Assembly (NCBI RefSeq): GCF_024138715.1
Contig: NZ_CP092074.1
Location: 1,922,001 to 1,986,000, forward strand
Length of the DNA: 64,000 nt
Direction: 5' to 3'
DNA from: Emticicia sp. 21SJ11W-3
GTDB lineage: Bacteria; Bacteroidota; Bacteroidia; Cytophagales; Spirosomataceae
Part shown: positions 44,679 through 54,024 of the stretch, one piece after another
How the letters are laid out: each line of letters starts with the position of its first letter
Numbering within the stretch: the first letter of the stretch is position 1
Position numbers and translations under genes: made by a program
Notes under the pieces: generated by a model
Databases searched by the model: none
Told to the model about the DNA's origin: nothing
Seen by the model: the letters and a program-made list of their open reading frames with translations, nothing else

Positions 44679-46647
44679 TGACAGCCAGAACTTTTGCCTG
44701 CGAGTACCCACCACAGGAAAGTCTGATAATATAATTGCCCGCAGGCAAGTTTTGCAACTCAATTTTTCTTGAATACTTGCCTACGCTTAGTTTTTCATCA
44801 GGCAAGGCTTTTATTTTTTTGCCTGATGAATCAAAAACAGAAATGGATAAACTGGTATTTTGTTTGATTGAGAAATCTACCGATACTTCGTCTGCCGCCG
44901 GGTTAGGCAATATTTTCCAGTCAACAAAATCGACCTTTGGTTCTACTCCTGTAAGCGAGGGCCTTTCTTCTTTTACATTTTTCAGAATCTTGTTTTCAGG
45001 GTCAAAAATAACTTCAAGAACCTCGCCTTTCAGATTCGGAACTTCAATTTGAAAGGTTTCTTTATCTACAAAAACAGTAGTGGTAAATTCTGTTGAAGCA
45101 GTAACAATTTTAATATCTACCGGCATAGTAAAATAAGCTGGTGTAGTATTTTTTTCCTGCGTTATTTTTAGGGTTAAGGTGGTCGTTCCGACAGAAGTCG
45201 GCCTGACATCCCAGGCATAAGTATAAACCGGGAAATTCTCTCCGTATATCCATTGCTTAAAAAAGTAATCCAGATTTAAGCCAGTGGTGCTTTCGGCAAT
45301 CTTCTGAAAATCTTCAGTGGTGGCTGACTGATAAGCTAGCGGTGAGTTAAGGTAATTCTGCAATATTTTAAAGAATTTATCATCGCCCACTATTCCTCTT
45401 AGCATGTGCAGTACCACCGAACCTTTGGCGTAGGTTCTGTTATAGTTAAAAATCTGGTTTTCGTCTTTGGTGTTCTGCACATAGATGCTGCCAATAGCTT
45501 TTTTTGCATAAAGCATATTTGAGTTGATGTCTGCCTGATAACCTGCTTTGCCACCGGTTGCCTCTGCATAAATTGACTCGCTGAAATTGGCAAATCCTTC
45601 GTTTAGCCAGATGTGTTCCCAGCTTTTGCAGGTAATTTTATTGCCAAACCATTGATGCGCCAGCTCATGCGCCACAAGGCTGCTTTCAAAGTTCCCCATT
45701 GAGCTGCAGGTCTGGTGTTCCATGCCACCGCTTATTTTGCATTGGGCATGACCATATTTTTCTTTTATAAAGGGGTACTGCCCGTATTTTTCGGTGAAAA
45801 TCTTCAGCATGGCAGGCGTTTTGTCGAGCTGTTCTTTTACGGAAGGCGACAAATACTCCGGATATACATAATGCGTAACAGCCATTGAATCGTCAGGCGT
45901 GTATCTGAAATAATTTTTGTATTCTGTATAGTTGGTACAGGCAATAGAAATTAGATAGTGGGCAATGGCGTATCTGTTCTTCCATTGGTAGGTACGCGTT
46001 CCGTCTGAATTATCAGTTACCTGCTCAAGAATCCCATTTGAAACAGATACAAATTCTTTGGGCATAGTTACCCAAACATCAGAAGAGTCGGCTTTGTCAG
46101 CCGGGGTGTCCTTACAGGGAAACCAGCCAGGCGCACCATAAGGTTCGCTGAGTGTAGAAACAATAGGGGCGGGGTTTATTGTGCCATGTGTGCCAAAACT
46201 GAAACTACCAAAACCCGTATTAGCCGGGTAACCTCTGTAGAAAACAATTATTGTAACGTTTTCATTTTCAGCGTAAGGGTAATCAAAATAAATATAGAGT
46301 CGGGAATCTGCCTGATTGAAAGCCAGTTTTTTGCTGCCGAGTTTAATTGAATCAACCTTCATATTATTGTTCAGGTCAAGAAAACAATCTCCAATGGCTT
46401 TTACGGTTTTAAAGCTGATGGCTGCCTCGCCTTTCAGGTATTTTTGTGCGTAAGAGATATCCAGATTCAGCTTGTAATAGCCAATATCAATGGTTTCGTC
46501 GCCAGTGTAAGCGGTTGCACCGATACGAGCATTTTTTTTAAATGCTGCCTGCTTGGTAATAGCACAACTTTGCCCACCTATTAAGGTTTGGCCAGACGCA
46601 AACAGCGGCAAAAGTAAAATAGCAAGCAACAAAAAACTGTTTCTCAT
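44674..46647 (-). CDS. M1 family metallopeptidase with T9SS sorting domain
   Basis: A 657-residue secreted aminopeptidase-like enzyme. After a signal peptide (ending near ASGQ) comes the M1 N-terminal beta domain (AYTGDETIDIGYYKLNLDISY), then the catalytic domain with GGMEHQT in the place of GAMEN, the zinc motif HELAHQW and the second ligand in NEGFANF. The C-terminal 85 residues (DWKILPNPAADEVSV to the end LAVR) are a type A T9SS sorting domain, so it is exported by the type IX system and attached to or released from the cell surface. It lies 12 bp downstream of a TonB-dependent receptor gene, suggesting peptide breakdown coupled to uptake. Confidence 0.93.
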   Translation of the reverse strand: MRNSFLLLAILLLPLFASGQTLIGGQSCAITKQAAFKKNARIGATAYTGDETIDIGYYKLNLDISYAQKYLKGEAAISFKTVKAIGDCFLDLNNNMKVDSIKLGSKKLAFNQADSRLYIYFDYPYAENENVTIIVFYRGYPANTGFGSFSFGTHGTINPAPIVSTLSEPYGAPGWFPCKDTPADKADSSDVWVTMPKEFVSVSNGILEQVTDNSDGTRTYQWKNRYAIAHYLISIACTNYTEYKNYFRYTPDDSMAVTHYVYPEYLSPSVKEQLDKTPAMLKIFTEKYGQYPFIKEKYGHAQCKISGGMEHQTCSSMGNFESSLVAHELAHQWFGNKITCKSWEHIWLNEGFANFSESIYAEATGGKAGYQADINSNMLYAKKAIGSIYVQNTKDENQIFNYNRTYAKGSVVLHMLRGIVGDDKFFKILQNYLNSPLAYQSATTEDFQKIAESTTGLNLDYFFKQWIYGENFPVYTYAWDVRPTSVGTTTLTLKITQEKNTTPAYFTMPVDIKIVTASTEFTTTVFVDKETFQIEVPNLKGEVLEVIFDPENKILKNVKEERPSLTGVEPKVDFVDWKILPNPAADEVSVDFSIKQNTSLSISVFDSSGKKIKALPDEKLSVGKYSRKIELQNLPAGNYIIRLSCGGYSQAKVLAVR

Positions 46648-46659
46648 GTTTTTAGTAAA

Positions 46660-49005
46660 TCAGAATTCCCAACGGTAACTTAGAATCGGTATAAGGCCTA
46701 ATTGATATTGTTTCACCACTTTTTTCTGATACACATCATAATAGCTGTAGGCTATGTTCTGATGCCCTGCTACATTTTGCAGGTCTAATGCCAGGGTGCG
46801 AGCGTATTTTTGTTTAGATTTTTTCAGGTAAACGCGTAAATCAGGTCTGAAATAATCAGGTTGTTTAATGGTGAAAGCTTTGCTGGTCTCGTAAACAGCC
46901 TGGCCATCCCTTTGTGAAAGTGCCTCATTAATTGGTGTTTCAAAAAATCCACCTAACCAGATTACCCGTATGCTTGCGCCAATGGTGCGGTTTTTACTTC
47001 TGTTCCACTCTTTACCTGCCGTCAGGTTAAAGATATGCTTGCCGTTATATCGGCTATTTCTTTTTATACCGTCTCCGCCTATATATGTTGCATTGTAAAG
47101 TGTTCCGTTTACAAGGGTATAAAATCCATTAGTAAGATATTGCTGATAAGTAAGTTCAATACCATAGTTTTGGCCGGTTCCTTTATTTTGCAAAGGGTCT
47201 CCTGAAAAATCTTCAACCAGATTTAAGGTTGAAAAGGTACCGTCTCCTTCCTGAGCTGACTGCATTGTGGAAACCTTAACCGGCGCATTAAATATTTTCT
47301 GATAAAACAATTCAGTTTTAAAATAAGAACCGCTTTTAAAATAATACTGGTGGCTTAGTACATAATGATGTGCTTTGGTGAAATTGAGGCCAAGGTTTTT
47401 ATTGATTTGAGAACTGGGGTCAATACCAAAATATACCTGCGGTAATTGTAACTGGCTGTGCAGGCCGTAAGCTATACTTAAAGATTGGTTGGTAGTTAAT
47501 TGATAACCAACTGAAACCCGAGGTTCAAGGGATTGGGTTTTGTTAACTGTATAATTCAGATAATGTAAACCGATGTTTGCGGTTAATTTGTAGACAGGTG
47601 TCAGTTGCCAGTTTGCGTAAGGTTGTAACACATAGCCGTTGCCTTTGCCTAGAGCTTCTTTATTGCCCGATTGTGAATAGATGGCATCAGACTGATGTGT
47701 GATAAAAGCGCCGACTTTCAATAAGTTTTTTGAGTTTATTTTATAGCTCAAGGCACTGGAAACTGAGATTCTACTTTTGGTTACACTGTCTGATTGGGTT
47801 AACTGTCTTTGAAGAGTTGTTTTGTCGAGCATATATCCTTTGCGCACACTTTCTAATCCGGAGCCCACCAATACGGTTCTCCACAAAAGTTTGTTACCAA
47901 TGTTTTTGCTATGCGTGGCACCCAAAGCACCCATTTTGTTGGTGTAATTAATATCGTAGCCGTCTTTCTGAACTTCCCATAAAGAGACATCACGGTTACC
48001 TTCAAAATAATTACTGCTGAGCCCGCCCATCCCAAAAATTGCAAACGAACCAGCTTTGGTGGTAGGTAATGAAATATTGAACGATAAATCCTGAAAAGTG
48101 ATGTCTTCACCGCCAAACGTTACCCCCATTAATCCTAAAAGACCTGTAAATGAATAACGGTAATTAACCAGATAACTGCCATTTTTTTTAGTTTTACTGA
48201 ATGGGCCTTCGGCAGCTACATCAAGGCCTATTAGTCCGGCCTGAGCTGTAAATTCATGTTTCTGGTTGTTTCCTTTTCTAAGGCGCATATCCATCACACC
48301 AGACAGTGCATTGCCAAACTCGGCAGGAAAAGCTCCGGTAAGGAAGTTCATATTGCCCAGTAATTGTACTGAAAGAATATTTACTCCGCCTGAGTTTTGC
48401 GTAACACGGTCGCTGAAAGTGCCAGCATTACTCAGGTGGTTAGGGTTTACTATTTCGACGCCCTCCAGGCGCCATTGCATACCATTCGGAGAGTTACCAC
48501 GAATAACCATTCCATTGGCCTGATCATTTGAATTGGCCACACCCGCATAGGCAGATGCCAGACGTGCAGGGTCCAGGTATGTACCCGGATAGCGGAAAAT
48601 CTGCTCTGTTGTAATCGTGTGTATGCTTGTAAGCGAGCCTGATAGGTTATTTGATGGTGCCTTTACCTGTGCTTCACCCAATAGTTTGGTGGCCTCTTGC
48701 AAGCGTATTTCAAGCACAATTTCTTTACCAGATTCAACCAGTATTTCAGAGATGGTTTGCATTTCGTAACCAACTGAACTGATTTCTATCTGATAGCGCC
48801 CTACCTGCACTTTCTCAAGTCTGAAGTATCCGTTTTCGTCTGTCTGGGTACCCTGTTTTGTGTTTTTTAAGGTTACACTGGCTGCAGCCAAAGGTTGTTC
48901 AGTATTGGTGTCGATTATTCTTCCACGAATGGTCTGGGTGGTTTGGGCATAAACGCAGGCAAAAGGTAAAACTATGATGAAAAACAGGAGAACTTTCTTA
49001 AACAT
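46660..49005 (-). CDS. TonB-dependent receptor upstream of the M1 peptidase
   Basis: A 781-residue receptor. Signal peptide ending near VYAQ, a carboxypeptidase-regulatory-like domain (about 22-105, GRIIDTNTEQPLAAASVTLKN), plug (about 115-240, with VIRGNSPNGMQWRLEGVEI and FPAEFGNALSGVMDMRL), and a barrel ending in LIPILSYRWEF. No SusD-type lipoprotein accompanies it. The 12-bp spacing to the M1 metallopeptidase gene implies one operon, so uptake of peptides or another peptidase product is the natural guess. On the minus strand TAGATTTG (49105-49112) is a consensus -7 element 100 bp before the start. Confidence 0.9.
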   Translation of the reverse strand: MFKKVLLFFIIVLPFACVYAQTTQTIRGRIIDTNTEQPLAAASVTLKNTKQGTQTDENGYFRLEKVQVGRYQIEISSVGYEMQTISEILVESGKEIVLEIRLQEATKLLGEAQVKAPSNNLSGSLTSIHTITTEQIFRYPGTYLDPARLASAYAGVANSNDQANGMVIRGNSPNGMQWRLEGVEIVNPNHLSNAGTFSDRVTQNSGGVNILSVQLLGNMNFLTGAFPAEFGNALSGVMDMRLRKGNNQKHEFTAQAGLIGLDVAAEGPFSKTKKNGSYLVNYRYSFTGLLGLMGVTFGGEDITFQDLSFNISLPTTKAGSFAIFGMGGLSSNYFEGNRDVSLWEVQKDGYDINYTNKMGALGATHSKNIGNKLLWRTVLVGSGLESVRKGYMLDKTTLQRQLTQSDSVTKSRISVSSALSYKINSKNLLKVGAFITHQSDAIYSQSGNKEALGKGNGYVLQPYANWQLTPVYKLTANIGLHYLNYTVNKTQSLEPRVSVGYQLTTNQSLSIAYGLHSQLQLPQVYFGIDPSSQINKNLGLNFTKAHHYVLSHQYYFKSGSYFKTELFYQKIFNAPVKVSTMQSAQEGDGTFSTLNLVEDFSGDPLQNKGTGQNYGIELTYQQYLTNGFYTLVNGTLYNATYIGGDGIKRNSRYNGKHIFNLTAGKEWNRSKNRTIGASIRVIWLGGFFETPINEALSQRDGQAVYETSKAFTIKQPDYFRPDLRVYLKKSKQKYARTLALDLQNVAGHQNIAYSYYDVYQKKVVKQYQLGLIPILSYRWEF

Positions 49006-49459
49006 TTGATTGTGTAGTTGAAATATAAGCGTACTTTAAAAACATAACAATGCCCGAAGGGGAAACAAAAGCCTGAGGCTAATTGCCCTTGTTACAAATT
49101 GCTGCAAATCTACATAAATCCAGTTTCAGAACCTTGTTTTTTTGCCGTCATGATTCATAAATGTTCAGTATGCTTTATCATTTAGGGGCATACAATAATT
49201 GAGCCCCATCTTAATTTTTTTCATATACAAATTTATCATACTCATTCACAGGTTGTTATGTGCCGCATTTAGACCAATCCGGATCCGCTTTTTATAAATG
49301 TGGTAGCTAAATTAACATTGATATTATACTCAATTCGGGTAAATGTTGTAATATTGTACCCTCACAAACCTGACGCATTAGTCGGTTTTGAATTTTCCCT
49401 GTCTATTCTGTAGCCAGGTGCTGTGAAATACTTTGATACATTAAATTTTCATTTTTAGC
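49006..49459. other. Intergenic region before the polysaccharide locus
   Basis: About 450 bp between divergent genes. Apart from the receptor -7 element at 49105-49112 on the minus strand, I see no gene, hairpin or repeat. A possible promoter for the polysaccharide locus lies near 49430 (ATACTTTG), one mismatch from consensus. Confidence 0.55.
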
Positions 49460-50986
49460 TTGACGAACTCAGCAAAAATCGCAAAGAACACCTTCTTTCT
49501 GTATATCCGTATGTTTTTTACTTTGGGTGTGGGCTTGTACTCATCCAGAATCTCACTCAACGTTTTAGGTTTTGAAGACTACGGCTTGTATGATTTGGTA
49601 ACGGGTGTGGTTATGGTTTTTAGCTTTTTGCAAAGTTCTTTGATGGTCACCTCTACACGTTTTTTTAATCTGGCTCTTTCTGAGAATAATAGTGCTCACC
49701 TGAAAGATGTTTTCGGTAGTGCATTATATCTGCACCGTCAGTTTGCATTAATTCTTTTTTTAGCATCTGAAACCCTGGGCATTTGGTTCTTGAACTACCG
49801 ACTAAATATATCTGATTCAAAATTGCTTGAGGCAAATATTCTCTTTCAGTTTTCAACGTTAAGTCTTATGTTTCTGGTAACCCAGATTCCGTATCAGTCA
49901 ATCATTCTGGCCAGAGAAAAAATGTTAGCATTTGCTTACATTTCGGTTCTAGAAGCCCTGCTAAAGCTATTGGTACCCTTTGCACTTTTATGGGTGAGCA
50001 ACATTCAATATAAGGTTGCTATTTACGGTGGTTTGGTTTTCTCGGTTGGCGTTGTAATCAGATTGATTTACAGGAATTACTGCCATAATGAATTTCAGGA
50101 AACAAGAACAACAGCTGTTGGCAATAAAGATATAGTAAAAAAAATGAGGACCTTCTTTGGATGGGACCTCTACAAGAAATTCAGTGAAATTCTGCTGGTT
50201 CAAGGTGTTAAGGTCAATCTTAATTTGTTTTATGGTGTAATAATTAACTCGTCTGTTGCTATTGCCAACCAGGCTCAGGGTGGAATAGCCGCATTTGTAA
50301 ATAATTTTACTTCGGCTATCAGACCGCAGACAACACAAAGTTTTGTTACCAAAGAGTTCAAAAAGCTAAATGCAATTATTGATCAGGGTACACGAATAGG
50401 TTTTTTCTTGCTGTATGTAGTTTGTGTACCGGTTATTTTTAATGCAGATTTCGTTTTTTCGCTGTGGCTTGGCAACGTTCCTGGTTTTGCTGTGCCATTT
50501 TTTAAACTAGGCATTTGCGCAGTTCTTATCAGTGTAGTTACTTACCCCGTTTTGATGACTATTGAGGCCTCTGAAAAAATGAAATGGATGAGTTTTACCT
50601 GTGGTACCTTAAATATAATTGGCCTGATTGTAGGATACTATCTTTTGAAAGCCGGATATCCTGAAACAACTCCGTTTATAATTAAGATAATTATTGAGGC
50701 TGTTTTCTTTGTTTTTTATGTTTTATACCTGAAAAAAGTGGTTTATTATCAGTTTCAGATTCGTCATTTTTTACTCAAAGTCATCTTACGCATTGCAACT
50801 GTTGTAATATGTTCCGTAACTTTGCTATACTGGTTTAATAATGCGGTTTTGGATGCTGAGTCTTTTTTTCGCTTAATATTGAATTTTGCAATTTGTTTAT
50901 TTACAACTGTATTACTAGGTTTTAGAAAGGCAGAAATCAATTATGGTTTCAATCTAATTATTCTAAAGCTCAGGCAGAAACGCTGA
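49460..50986 (+). CDS. Wzx-type polysaccharide flippase
   Basis: A 508-residue membrane protein of the MOP/Wzx family with about 12-14 helices. The opening NSAKIAKNTFFLYIRMFF and YSSRISLNVLGFEDYGLYD is typical for lipid-linked oligosaccharide flippases of Bacteroidota. This justifies the TTG start, since the first ATG lies 17 codons in and would remove the conserved first helix. First gene of the surface-polysaccharide locus. It should move undecaprenyl-linked repeat units across the inner membrane. Confidence 0.88.
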   Translation: MTNSAKIAKNTFFLYIRMFFTLGVGLYSSRISLNVLGFEDYGLYDLVTGVVMVFSFLQSSLMVTSTRFFNLALSENNSAHLKDVFGSALYLHRQFALILFLASETLGIWFLNYRLNISDSKLLEANILFQFSTLSLMFLVTQIPYQSIILAREKMLAFAYISVLEALLKLLVPFALLWVSNIQYKVAIYGGLVFSVGVVIRLIYRNYCHNEFQETRTTAVGNKDIVKKMRTFFGWDLYKKFSEILLVQGVKVNLNLFYGVIINSSVAIANQAQGGIAAFVNNFTSAIRPQTTQSFVTKEFKKLNAIIDQGTRIGFFLLYVVCVPVIFNADFVFSLWLGNVPGFAVPFFKLGICAVLISVVTYPVLMTIEASEKMKWMSFTCGTLNIIGLIVGYYLLKAGYPETTPFIIKIIIEAVFFVFYVLYLKKVVYYQFQIRHFLLKVILRIATVVICSVTLLYWFNNAVLDAESFFRLILNFAICLFTTVLLGFRKAEINYGFNLIILKLRQKR

Positions 50987-51050
50987 ATAAAATGATTTAA
51001 ATATTGTTTGCCTATTCTTAAATTTAGAATCTGCGTTTATTGATATTGTG

Positions 51051-52133
51051 ATGGAGAATTATCAATTATGGATTTCGGGAGTCTACTTATTTATGAGCAT
51101 TCTGGCGCTCGTGAATGCGTTGTGTCTCGACTTTCTGAGAAAAAGAATAAAAGGTGAATTATACATTTTTAATATCTTTATTCTGCTTTTCTTTATTCTG
51201 ATATTTGGATTCAGAGATTTGGAGATTGGAACCGATACTTGGTTATATGACTGGCAATATACAAATCCTGAAAAAGTTGAATATGGCTTCGATTTCCTGA
51301 TGCCATATATTAACAAGTGCCTGTATCTGGTAAGTAATAATTCAACGGTTTTCTTTTTGTTTATGGCATTTACCTTTATGGTTACGTTTTCTCTTGCATT
51401 AAAGAGTTTATCTAACTATTATCAGGCCAACTGGTTTTTGGTATGTTTCTCTTTATTTAGCTTTTATTTCTTCTATAGTTTAGGAACGAACATAATAAGG
51501 CAAGGCACCGCCTTAGGATTTTTAATGCTTGCAATTGTTAACTACGCTTTAAATCCTGGCAATAAAAAACTGGTTTTCTTCTTTGCAATTTGTTCGCTGG
51601 GTATACACTCAACCCTAATTGTGGCAGTTTTTATCTTTTTGCTGAGTATATTATTACGAAGAATAAATCTCATATATTTTTACCTGACTTATTTATTGGT
51701 TATTGTTGCGGCCGCACTTAATATAGGAATAATGCAGCTGGAACCCATTATTGGATTATTACTTGTTGACGACCGGCGTTCTTCATATCTTACCAATGAA
51801 AGCGTGGTTTATACAGTTGGGTTCAGGCCTACTTTTGTTTTGTTTAATACTTTTTTTCTTGTAATTTTTATGTTTATATATAGAACACTCAAAGAAAAGT
51901 CTGAGCCTTACAAGCTTATTTTTATTTATTATATACTCACGAGTGTCTTTTTCTTTTTTACGTTTCAAATTCCGTATTCAGACAGATGGGGTGTTATATC
52001 CTGGGTTTGTATTCCTTTTTTAATGGCGCCTCTGTTTTCAGAAAAGAACGCATTCAGACTTGCAACAGCAGGCGTAGCTACTTTATTTGTCATTTATGTT
52101 TTTTTTCAGTTTTATTTAGTAAGTGGAAATTAA
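51051..52133 (+). CDS. EpsG-like polysaccharide polymerase
   Basis: A 360-residue membrane protein with about 10-11 helices, matching the EpsG family (PF14897), a Wzy-like polymerase of exopolysaccharide repeat units. Recognisable parts are FGFRDLEIGTDTWLYDW near residue 52, LGTNIIRQGTALGFLMLAI near 150 and SLGIHSTLIVAVFIFLL. The arrangement right after the flippase supports the role. The ATG at 51051 is preferred over an adjoining GTG. The next gene starts 15 bp downstream. Confidence 0.85.
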   Translation: MENYQLWISGVYLFMSILALVNALCLDFLRKRIKGELYIFNIFILLFFILIFGFRDLEIGTDTWLYDWQYTNPEKVEYGFDFLMPYINKCLYLVSNNSTVFFLFMAFTFMVTFSLALKSLSNYYQANWFLVCFSLFSFYFFYSLGTNIIRQGTALGFLMLAIVNYALNPGNKKLVFFFAICSLGIHSTLIVAVFIFLLSILLRRINLIYFYLTYLLVIVAAALNIGIMQLEPIIGLLLVDDRRSSYLTNESVVYTVGFRPTFVLFNTFFLVIFMFIYRTLKEKSEPYKLIFIYYILTSVFFFFTFQIPYSDRWGVISWVCIPFLMAPLFSEKNAFRLATAGVATLFVIYVFFQFYLVSGN

Positions 52134-52148
52134 AAAGGACAATTTGAA

Positions 52149-52997
52149 ATGGAGGATAATTTTACCGGGCAAGCTGAAGCTTTAGTTACTGTAGGGTTAC
52201 CGGTATATAACGATTCTAAATATTTGAAGTTCGCCATTCAGTCAGTAATAAATCAGACTTTTACCCGATGGCGCTTGATTATTATTAATGATGGCTCGGT
52301 TGATAACACAGAAGAGATTATAAAGGGTTTTCTGTTTGATAAACGGATAACTTATTTAACCGGAGAAAATGAAGGATTAGTAGCGCGTTTGAATCAGCTG
52401 TCAAATTTGTGCAAAACAAGGTACTACTGCAGGATGGACTCAGATGATATCATGCATCCTGAAAAACTTCAAAAGCAAGTAGATGTACTTGAAGCCCATC
52501 CTGAAATTGATGTATTGGGTACAAATGCATACACCATTGATGCCTCTAATATAGTGTTAGGGATGCGTAATGAATACCATGAGATTAATTACATTAGAAA
52601 AGTCAGGTCATTTATTCACCCGACAATCATGGGTAAATCTGAATGGTTCAGGGCTAATCCGTATGACCCGGATGCCATAAGGCTTGAGGATGTGGAACTT
52701 TGGTTCAGAACGGCCGGAAAATCTAATTTTATGATCATTACCCAGCCTCTGTTCTTTTACAGGGAAGTTGGCGAAAACTATTTTAAAAAGTATGTTCTGA
52801 TTGGAAGAAGTAGATTTAAAATACTTGAAAAATACAATGGAAATACCAAATGGCAAAAGTTTTTTATCAAGAATGCTTTTGTAGGAATGGTGTATCGGTT
52901 ATTTAATGTTTTCAATAAAGAACAATGGCTTATAGCCAGAAGAAACAAGGTTAACTTTGAAGAAAGGAAACACTATGAAAACTATTTACACTCTTAG
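52149..52997 (+). CDS. Family 2 glycosyltransferase
   Basis: A 282-residue GT-A fold transferase. Motifs: VTVGLPVYNDSKYLKFAIQS (residues 10-29), LIIINDGSVDNTEEI with the nucleotide-binding Asp, and CRMDSDDIMHPEKL, the DXD metal site. The C-terminus is basic and may lie on the membrane. It should add one sugar of the repeat unit. It overlaps the beta-helix protein gene by 23 bp. Confidence 0.92.
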   Translation: MEDNFTGQAEALVTVGLPVYNDSKYLKFAIQSVINQTFTRWRLIIINDGSVDNTEEIIKGFLFDKRITYLTGENEGLVARLNQLSNLCKTRYYCRMDSDDIMHPEKLQKQVDVLEAHPEIDVLGTNAYTIDASNIVLGMRNEYHEINYIRKVRSFIHPTIMGKSEWFRANPYDPDAIRLEDVELWFRTAGKSNFMIITQPLFFYREVGENYFKKYVLIGRSRFKILEKYNGNTKWQKFFIKNAFVGMVYRLFNVFNKEQWLIARRNKVNFEERKHYENYLHS

Positions 52998-54024
52998 CGT
53001 CTTAATTATAGCATTTTGTAGTTTCGTTTTTTCAATAGATATATTTGAGGTAAAAGCTGTGCCTGAGAATCTTTCCAGAAGATATTTCAACCCTGATGCT
53101 AAATTCAGTGTTCCTGCAAATACGTATCGCATTACTAATCAAGAGCTTAAAAATCAGCCCAATTTAACGGCATATATACAAGATATTCTCAACAGGCACA
53201 CATCTGTTTTATTGGCTGATACAGTTTTAAGAATTGAAAAGCCGGGGCTGTTGATTCCATCAGGAAGAACCCTGTATTTTAGTAAAAATACACTGATTGA
53301 GTTTGTAAGCCAGGCAACATCAAGATTAGACGATATTCTAAAGATTTACGATGTGTCTAATGTGAGAATTTATAACGCAAAAATTAAAGGAAGTAAAAAT
53401 CTGGAAGGACAGAAAGGGGAATGGAGTGCAGGTATAGCCATTCTTAACGGAACCAATATTTACATAGAGAATACCCATATTTATAATACATGGGGAGACG
53501 GATTGTTCATAGGTTCTGAAAGCAATGGTGTTTCAAAGAATGTAACAGTAAGAAACGTCTGGATCGATAATGCCAGGAGAAATGCAATATCTGTTACTTC
53601 TGCAATTAATGCAAGCATTCATAATGTATTATTAAGTAATACAAATGGCACCTTGCCAGAGTGCGGGGTAGATGTTGAACCCAGCTTGTCTGGTGAATAC
53701 CTCCAAAATGTTAAGTTCAGAAATCTGTATTCTTATAACAATAAAAATGCGGCTTTTAATATAAACCTGGGTTCATTTAACTCAGACACCTACCAATACC
53801 CGCACCCCGTGGATATTGAACTGAATAACTTCGTTGATGAGCACTCCACACGTTTTGTAGGCATAAACATTAATAATGCTCACAATAAGTTTACACCTGC
53901 AGGAAAAATACGTATATTCAATGGCACTTCTTTTTCATCGAATCATAAAGTAGAATTTTGGAAAAAGGAACCAGAGGCCAATATTGATTTGATTTATGGA
54001 AATATCAAAAAGAAAAGTAATTAG
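52975..54024 (+). CDS. Exported right-handed beta-helix protein
   Basis: A 349-residue protein with a signal peptide (MKTIYTLSVLIIAFCSFVFS) and a repetitive middle part of parallel beta-helix coils (IPSGRTLYFSKNTLIEF, VSNVRIYNAKIKGS, GTNIYIENTHIYNTWGDGLFIG, VRNVWIDNARRNAISVTSA). Such folds are found in pectate-lyase-like and glycan-hydrolysing or epimerising enzymes. The WGDGLFIG turn could hold catalytic acids. Encoded between two glycosyltransferases with overlaps on both sides (23 bp before, 29 bp after), it presumably trims or modifies the exported polysaccharide. The ATG at 52975 opens on the signal. Confidence 0.78.
   Translation: MKTIYTLSVLIIAFCSFVFSIDIFEVKAVPENLSRRYFNPDAKFSVPANTYRITNQELKNQPNLTAYIQDILNRHTSVLLADTVLRIEKPGLLIPSGRTLYFSKNTLIEFVSQATSRLDDILKIYDVSNVRIYNAKIKGSKNLEGQKGEWSAGIAILNGTNIYIENTHIYNTWGDGLFIGSESNGVSKNVTVRNVWIDNARRNAISVTSAINASIHNVLLSNTNGTLPECGVDVEPSLSGEYLQNVKFRNLYSYNNKNAAFNINLGSFNSDTYQYPHPVDIELNNFVDEHSTRFVGININNAHNKFTPAGKIRIFNGTSFSSNHKVEFWKKEPEANIDLIYGNIKKKSN

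Noticed and set aside
49725-50338. Antisense open frames within the flippase gene
   Set aside because: Shadow frames of the coding sequence with no independent start context or motif.
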